The notes beneath the pieces were generated by a model. That model searched no databases. It saw only the letters and a program-made list of their open reading frames with translations, and had not been told where the DNA came from. From NCBI GenBank assembly GCA_025175895.1, contig CM045989.1, positions 133,313,272 to 133,377,271 on the forward strand: DNA of 64,000 nt, read 5' to 3'. This document shows positions 58,244 to 64,000 of this stretch, in pieces. Position 1 is the first letter of the stretch. Each line of letters opens with the position of its first letter. The translations under genes were made by a program, and so were the position numbers. Source of the DNA: Wurfbainia villosa. Taxonomy: Eukaryota; Streptophyta; Magnoliopsida; Zingiberales; Zingiberaceae.

Positions 58244-58570
58244 AAATTTGTCGGGGGAGGACGAGTTAGCAGAGAAAAGTGAGCTGGCAAGGAAGACTGA
58301 GCTGTCAGGGAAGACCAAAATGTTAGGGGCGATCGAATTGCTAAATTGTTTCGCTAGGTGTCTAGGCAAGAAGGTTGAGTTATCAAGAGACTGAGAAAGG
58401 GAGACCAAACATGGAGGATGATTTCCCAAGAAGGAAGAAGACCGGGCAAGAAAGCAGAGCTACTAAGCAAGGAAGTATAATTATTGGGCAGAAAGGCAAA
58501 GTTATTGAGTAGAAAAGTAAGCATGTAGGGCAGGAAAAGCCTAACTACCTAGGAAGGCCATGTTGGAGCT
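58244..58570. repeat. Purine-rich degenerate minisatellite
   Basis: A phrase of about 20-30 bases (GAGCTGGCAAGGAAGACT; GAGCTGTCAGGGAAGACC; GAGTTATCAAGAGACTGA; GAGCTACTAAGCAAGGAAG; AGTTATTGGGCAGAAAGG types) is repeated imperfectly a dozen or so times. No ORF of note. Confidence 0.6.
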
Positions 58571-58599
58571 TTAATTTGTTCAGCACAGTCAAGATTTGT

Positions 58600-59690
58600 A
58601 ACTAACACCGTCTTTTTAACACTGATTAATCTCCCCTGTAACGTCATTTAAAAGTTTTGATGGAAGTCTATTTTCTAAGATATAATAATAATTCAACCAC
58701 ATTTATCAACTAAGCATTGATTGTTTTGTGACGAACTAAATATTATATATTATCCGAACGCTATTATATGGAGGTGGAGAAATTCGAGGATCAAAGATTC
58801 ATCGTAATTTATTTCTCTTACGATAATTTAAAAACGGATTAATAAAGATTATTAAATTAATATATTCCAACCTTTTGTATAATAAAAGCGGAGAAACGAT
58901 GAAGACGATGGAGATTTCGAATTATATTGTCCGCTGTCCAATGCAAAAGAAAACTCCTTTTATAAGTATGGAAATTTTGATGGACATTAAAATCTGTCAA
59001 TTAATCACTATTATTTGACCATCCACTTTGGATTAAAATTTCATCAACAATCCCCATAAGAAGATTGAGTGGTTAGTGTGACAGTATAATTATTATAGTG
59101 AGTAAGAATCAATTCCTGAATATTATAAAAAATTTCAAAGATATTTATCTTCTCACTCTATTAATGTTCAATTGGGTACAAAAATATCATCCGTGATTTA
59201 TTTTTCTTATGATAATTGTGAAATCGACTGATAGAGGTCATCAAGATGACAATTTCACCTTTTGTTACGATTAAAATTCTATCAATTACTCTCACAAAAA
59301 AGGTCGGATGGTTAATGCGATGACAAATTTATTACAATTAAGAAGGATCGATCTTTGGGATTGTAATTTTTTTTTCTTTTTTGAGATATTTGTCCTTCTG
59401 TTATGTTAGTGCTTGGTTGAGTAAAATTTTTTATAATTGTTATAAAATCGATCAATAAGTTACAATTGAAATTCCATCAGCTGACAATTAATGATCAATC
59501 ATTTAAAAAAAAATTGTAAGTTTGAGTTAGACCATCACAAAGCGATCAATTGCAGCCAGTAGGAGGTGTCATGTCACAAACTATATCGACATGTCATATA
59601 AATGGACGAACTGGATTTGAGCTTGCTCCAGATAGAATTTTGTGACATCACGTGCAATATGTAAATAGGTCGATCAGGATCATAACCCGA
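58600..59690. other. AT-rich intergenic DNA with old duplications
   Basis: No gene is seen. A block of about 200 bases (ATTAAAATTTCATCAA... then GGTTAGTGTGACAG) appears to recur near 59035, 59275 and, in part, 59460 in diverged form. The left border of the pararetrovirus is not sharp. Confidence 0.45.
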
Positions 59691-59802
59691 CCACGACCTC
59701 TCCTTTCGATCTTTACCAATTCTCTTATATTTTCTGTCTCCCCGTGATGAACCAGAAATGGATCGTGCTTTGAAAAATAAAACCTGGATTAGTATCCAGA
59801 AT

Positions 59803-59808
59803 TTTATT
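59803..59808 (-). terminator. Poly(A) signal of pararetrovirus
   Basis: AATAAA on the - strand, about 155 bases downstream of the TATA box, as expected for the terminally redundant transcript of this family. Confidence 0.55.
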
Positions 59809-59960
59809 TAAAAGGCAAATCAAACAAGCAGAAACTTCACAAACTTCACAAAGGAAACACACAAATTCAGAAGTAGAACTTAAACTCTCAAACTTAGAAG
59901 TAGAAGGAATGACTTGCTCGGTTATGTTCAAGTGTGTCAAATCCCTTACCACTCCTGGCC

Positions 59961-59967
59961 TTTTATA
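59961..59967 (-). promoter_or_regulatory. Intergenic promoter TATA box of pararetrovirus
   Basis: TATAAAA in the context CATTATAAAAGGCC on the - strand, about 200 bases after the end of the polyprotein frame. It fits the single pregenomic RNA promoter of the family. The tRNA-Met primer site expected near the viral origin was not found here. Confidence 0.55.
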
Positions 59968-60166
59968 ATGAAGAGTATGTTGTATTAAAGATGGAGCGGG
60001 TGCTCTTGGGGCCCCATCAATCCTTCAGCTTTAACACCCTCTCTTATTATAACAGGCTTTACAGCACACATTATTCCTTTCCAGCTAGTGTTCACATGTT
60101 TGAGAAGGACGACTCTCCGAGGCTCAGTCCTTTCAAACTGCTTTTGTCATGGGCTCACCACACTTT

Positions 60167-60772
60167 CTAGGGAGGCATCTGCCTTATGTCCCTATAAATG
60201 TCACTTAAAGTATTCGAGACACGCCATATGCCCCTTCTTATCTTCTCAATCTCGTGAAACTTAGTGACGAAGTATTTCTGCTTTGGCCCATGCCACTATC
60301 TTCTGCAATTAAAGTTAGATTCCTTTGCTTGTTGGATCAACTCAAGTTCCTTCAAAGCTAAGGAAAGTTGTTGGATGACGCTCTCCTCAATGTCTGTCAT
60401 CTTTTTCCTCTTGTCATGTTCCTCAGGGAGGAATATATTCTTTTGAGTTGCCATAACCAATGCTTCATATTGGATTAGCAATTTATACTCAATTGACGTT
60501 GTTACCTCAGGGTGAAAAATCCTGGTCCATTCATCTTCAATCTTGATCATGTTGACTGCTTCTTCATTTCCTTCGATGAGGCGTGATAGTGAATCCGCAA
60601 AAACATTTAGCTTTCCATCTACATATTCAAAGTTTACCTTGACTCCTGTGCCAGTAACAAAGTCTGTGAAAGCTATCCATCTGACCCTTGATGGTTTATT
60701 TCTGGAGGTCTTATTGTGGAAACTAATAATAGTCTGACAATCCATCCTCAAGGTGATTTCTTCCTTGTCCAT
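60167..60772 (-). pseudogene. Pararetrovirus RNase H C-terminal part and polyprotein end
   Basis: This frame starts after a frameshift (somewhere in 60723-60772) relative to RT. It shows LRMDCQTIISFHNKTSRNKP, RVRWIAFTDFVTG and DGKLNVFADSLSRL, standard for the end of the caulimovirid RNase H. One in-frame stop is at 60296-60298. The same frame runs on to the final stop at 60167-60169, followed by the intergenic region. Confidence 0.85.
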
Positions 60773-61808
60773 ATAGTGAATCTTCAGGGCTCAGAGTTTC
60801 CATTGCGGCATAAATCTCTGCATCGATTGCTGACTTAACAGTTGGAAATTTCCCATGCGCATAGGCACATATTTTCTCAGAGCTTCTTGGATCAAACTTA
60901 GATTTCTTCCATTTATAGACTCCACCCCATCCAGTTATTGATCCATCTGTTTCAAGAATTATATATGCATTTTCTGGGGGAACCTCCAAGTCTGGAAATT
61001 GTTGTACCTGTGCCTTAATTTGCTTAACAATATCCCAATCCGAAGGTTTCATCCTCTTATCCCCATGTGGGGATGTCTTCTCATAAAGAGGTCCCAACTC
61101 GGTGCTCAAATTAGAAATATAGGTCCTGACATAATTTAGAATGTCAAGCCAAGACCTAAGACTACTCTTCGTCTTGAGTTGTTCCTCTTTGAATTCTGTG
61201 ATCTTCTTAATTATATGGGGCTGAAGTTTTAACTTTCCTTCTCCGATTTCAGCACCTAAGAATTCAATCATTGGAACTGCGAGCTTGTATTTGGTGGGTG
61301 AAAGGATCAACCCATTTTCTTCATAGATTTTTAACATTACTTCAAGATGTCCAGCATGTTCCTGCTCCGAAGAAGAGAATACCAAAATATCATCAATGTA
61401 TACAGCAATAAAACTTTCAGTACCTTGGAAACAATTATCCATCTTCCTTTGGAAAGTCACCGGCGCATTCTTCAGTCCGAATGACATTACAAGCCACTCG
61501 TATAATCCAGAAGGGCTTATAAAAGCCGTCCATTCCACGGAAGAAGGGTCCATGACAATTTGATGAAAGCCCGATTTGAGATCAAATTTTGAATATATTT
61601 TTGAATTTCCCACCTTCTTCAGGATAGTATTAATACCTGGGAGACTGTATTGGTCTTTATAGGTATTATCATTCAGAGTCTTGTAGTTGAATACCATCCT
61701 TTCCTTGCCCTTCACTTCCTTCTTTGTCACTGAATCAATAGATGTTCCTGACTGCACAATCATCGCCATTGTTCTGTGCCGACTTTTACTTGGTCGAATT
61801 ACTTTCAA
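60773..61808 (-). pseudogene. Pararetrovirus reverse transcriptase and RNase H N-terminal part
   Basis: Open from a stop at 61809-61811. It holds the RT motifs KIYSKFDLKSGFHQIVMD, WLVMSFGLKNAPVTFQRKMD and the active site YIDDILVFS (Asp pair at 61389-61394), then RNase H with ETDGSITGWGGV and a later IDAEIYAAMETL, so Asp and Glu residues are present. In the family this enzyme copies the pregenomic RNA into DNA. The frame is lost at the right-hand end by a frameshift, so RNase H is split. Confidence 0.9.
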
Positions 61809-62500
61809 TTAAAGCAGAGCCTTGATATGTTTCTCGAAAGTCTGCTTCATTTGTGGTGTGACATGAGACAATGGTTTATCCTGAATGGTTATATCAGGAT
61901 TGATGATTTCTATCTTGCAAACAATTTTATTCTTTGCCCAGTATTTCAGCGGATCTTCACCTATAAAACCTTGATCTCTTAATCTTTCCAGCAAATTTTC
62001 ATGTTTCTTCAGAATTTTTGGATTTGATGGACTCATTGTATAGAAGACCTTTTCTTGGATGTCAAGATATTCATCCTCATCCATTCTCAGTTCTTGAATG
62101 GCATGTACAACTGCTTTGTTTGTAGTAATTGAAGTAACATTCTTATAAATTGTGATTAAATTACCTTCAATTCTTAGTCCACCTTGCATGTTTATGATAA
62201 AATTGCAACCTATGACCATCTGGATGTCATCTCCTAATGCCATATCAAAAGAATATGTAAAAGGGATTCTGAATTTGTTATCCCCAATAATCATTTGTCA
62301 ACCCTTCAGCTTCCACTTTGCAACCTGTCTTGAGTTAACACCATTTATCACAATGGCGTAAGGATTCCTCTCCAATACTTTCTCAGGAATAGCCCTTTTG
62401 TCAATGCAACATGTAGTGACACCTATGTCCAATATCACACTAACTTTTATAGGAGCATTATCAAGGATTTCAAGGATTATCATCATATTGTAGAGTCTGT
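61809..62500 (-). pseudogene. Pararetrovirus protease region
   Basis: The pepsin-type site around 62420-62440 reads VILDIGVTTCCID, with Ile in the position where the family has Thr or Ser (D-T/S-G), so activity is not expected. Downstream are GDDIQMVIGCNFI and GLRIEGN, as in caulimovirid proteases. Stops at 62298-62300 and 61809-61811 break the frame before RT. Confidence 0.8.
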
Positions 62501-62909
62501 TAATCATTCTTCTTGGGTGGTATTCTTCATTGACTTTTGAAATGATCCGCTCCTCAAGATAACTGAGTTGCTCCTTTCCTTTCTGTAAATCTTCCTGATT
62601 TAATTCCTCCAAGTCTTTTTCCAGCTCCTGGTATATACTATCATTAATTTCCTTCTTGTTCAAGCGGTCAATCTCCATTTGCAATTGTCTATTTTCTGCG
62701 AGAAGAAAATCAATATATTCCAATAGTTCTTTGACTAAAGCTTTATCATTGAATTGAACTGGTGCTGGTGCAGTTATGACTTCTTGCTTTAGATAATAAT
62801 CTGCACAAGGTGCGCATGCAGTTAATTTACAATGACTGCAATGGATCCTTGACCTAATTCTGGTCTCTCTGCCGCAAAACTTGCAGCCAACATATATTGT
62901 TGGAACTTC
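62501..62909 (-). pseudogene. Pararetrovirus second Cys cluster and coiled-coil linker
   Basis: Just after the stop at 62910-62912, the same frame reads YVGCKFCGRETRI and continues through HCSHCKLTACAPC, giving CX2CX11CX2CX4CX2C with all six Cys kept (about 62805-62890). This motif is specific to badnaviruses and close relatives. A Glu/Lys/Leu-rich segment follows, likely a coiled coil (about 62520-62720), before the protease. Confidence 0.85.
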
Positions 62910-63359
62910 CTAGTTGAATTGCCATGTATGGTCACAATAAGCCTGCTCCTCAGGGATGTTAATCTGTACCTGCCATCCTTTTTCTTCTCCAAATAATACA
63001 AATAAAAGTTCTTTAGAAGGAAGAGTATTGGTTACCAGATTACAGTGTTGTTCTGTATCTATTTCTCCTTCAGATATACTGCAGATGACATCACTTTCTA
63101 TTTCATCTTGGTCAACAGAGACCACATCAAATTCCTCTGGGAGATCTATTTCATTCAGCATTGCTATTCTTTCCTTATTTCCTGTTTTATTTCTGTATTC
63201 CCTCGCAAAATGTCCTTCCTCCCCACAAATATAGCATTTGTATTTCTTCACTTTTGTTCTATCATGCTGGTACTTCTTCTTGATCACACGAACATGTGAC
63301 TTATGAGGCTTTCCTATGTAGCTTTGGGCTTTTCTCAGGCCATACTTCTTTTGTCCTTA
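62910..63359 (-). pseudogene. Pararetrovirus coat-protein C-terminus with CCHC finger
   Basis: It starts after a stop at 63357-63359. A basic stretch (KKKYQHDRTKVKKYK) leads to CYICGEEGHFAREY at about 63190-63235. The last Cys of the CX2CX4HX4C nucleic-acid finger is Tyr here, so zinc binding would be impaired. An acidic tail (DEIESDVICSISEGEIDTEQ) follows, common after the coat-protein finger in the family. It ends at a stop, 62910-62912. Confidence 0.85.
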
Positions 63360-64000
63360 GTAATAATTGGGAAGAGGTATCTGGGAGCAAAATTGTAAGT
63401 CCTTCAAGCTCCTTTGAAGAGAAGTCTGCTTGCACATCTCTGTTAATTCTTGATATGCATGATGAATTCTTGGTAGAACACCAATTGTATTTCCTGGGTA
63501 TCTCTTTTGGAATTTCTGTTCAAGATAATTACCAATTAATGGAGGCATTTTACGATAAAACTTACTTGATAATTTTTCATTTATGAACATCTTTCCAGTC
63601 TTAGCAGCCAACTCTTTGTATTGATTCATATAGTTTACCAATTATTTGGTACTTGGGCATGCTAATCTTTCAAGGTCCAAATAAGCTTGATTCTGCTCAG
63701 CTGTCGAACCTGTGGTTGGGTCTTCAAGTGTAATAATTCTCTTGATTTGTGACAGAACATTTTGTGTTTCGTCTGCTGCATTTATCAGTTTATCATATTG
63801 ATCTGGGAACATCATCCTTCACTGTATAAAAGTCTTCTTCTCTATTTCACCCAATAAGTTTTCAATATATAGAACTTTCGCTCTTTTATCCGCCCAAATC
63901 TTTGAATCAATGACGTTTGTTGTGATGGATTCCCACATGGAAATAACATCATTATATAAACTAATATTACTTGGTAACACAAGTAAGAAACCTATTTGCT
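63360..64000 (-). pseudogene. Pararetrovirus coat-protein core, runs off the window
   Basis: The same frame as the downstream parts. Readable segments are DVISMWESITTNVIDSKIWA, VLYIENLLGEIEKKTFIQ, a stop at 63819-63821, IKRIITLEDPTTGSTAEQ, a stop at 63642-63644, then YKELAAKTGKMF and FYRKMPPLIGNYLEQKF. These match the conserved capsid region of badnavirus-type viruses. The start of the protein and the movement-protein region lie to the right of the window. Confidence 0.85.

Larger units (their letters stand above)
59700..64000 (-). mobile_element. Endogenous pararetrovirus (Caulimoviridae, badnavirus-like), partial
   Basis: A - strand sequence with the order coat protein, CCHC finger, second Cys cluster, protease, RT, RNase H, then an intergenic region with promoter and poly(A) signal. 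The second Cys cluster has the exact CX2CX11CX2CX4CX2C spacing described for badnaviruses. No LTR, no integrase. The 5' part (movement protein and smaller ORFs) lies beyond the window. Seven in-frame stops and one frameshift show that it cannot give an intact polyprotein. It is a fossil copy in host DNA. The genus within the family is an inference. Confidence 0.9.

Noticed and set aside
1..64000. tRNA, rRNA or ordinary host genes
   Set aside because: No cloverleaf, rRNA segment or conserved host coding exon could be recognised; TGGTATCAGAGC matches are retroelement primer sites, not tRNA genes.

Overview
The window is a piece of a large plant nuclear genome made almost wholly of nested LTR retrotransposons. 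At its right end lies the start of an endogenous pararetrovirus of the Caulimoviridae. I see no ordinary host gene, tRNA, rRNA or CRISPR array. The Ty1/copia and Ty3/gypsy lineages (Tekay/Del chromovirus, Tat), initiator-Met-type primer sites, a TRIM element and a badnavirus-type pararetrovirus all point to a flowering plant. A monocot is possible but not shown.

Left third (1-24.3 kb). A Tekay/Del-like gypsy element on the + strand (892-16278, TSD GGTAT) has 2.7-kb LTRs and a decayed interior, of which only the integrase and chromodomain are readable. Inside it sits a copia gag-only (TR-GAG type) element (5374-10321, TSD GATTG). The Tekay element itself landed in an LTR-like sequence (1-891 plus about 16284-16472). 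Next comes a decayed Tat gypsy region, about 16473-24298. Its left half is in - orientation (RT, two RNases H, integrase, a + strand antisense ORF). Its right half, from about 21338, is in + orientation (another antisense ORF, polypurine tract, 3' LTR).

Middle (25.1-55.7 kb). An old copia element on the - strand (25085-55709, TSD GCTAC) has been split three times: by a 713-bp TRIM (28618-29330, TSD ATTAC), by a second copia gag-only element (31242-36665, TSD TGTTG), and by a 15.8-kb Tat gypsy element (39661-55487, TSD CTGCA) that entered its 5' LTR. The old copia has an unusual extra ORF ahead of gag, gag-like with a predicted C-terminal membrane helix. The Tat element is nearly complete on the - strand (gag, protease, RT, degenerate RNase H, archaeal-type RNase H, integrase). 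Between pol and its 3' LTR it carries a block of + strand (antisense) ORFs, some split by introns, and a 111-bp minisatellite of about 15 copies.

Right end (55.7-64 kb). AT-rich DNA with two local repeat patches (57.5-58.1 kb, CGATCG-rich; 58.24-58.57 kb, purine-rich) leads to the pararetrovirus on the - strand. That sequence has coat-protein, zinc-finger, protease, RT and RNase H regions, then an intergenic promoter and a poly(A) signal. It is broken by in-frame stops and one frameshift and runs off the window.

All five insertion boundaries were fixed by matching 5-bp target duplications read directly from the sequence, which gives a clear relative order of insertion.
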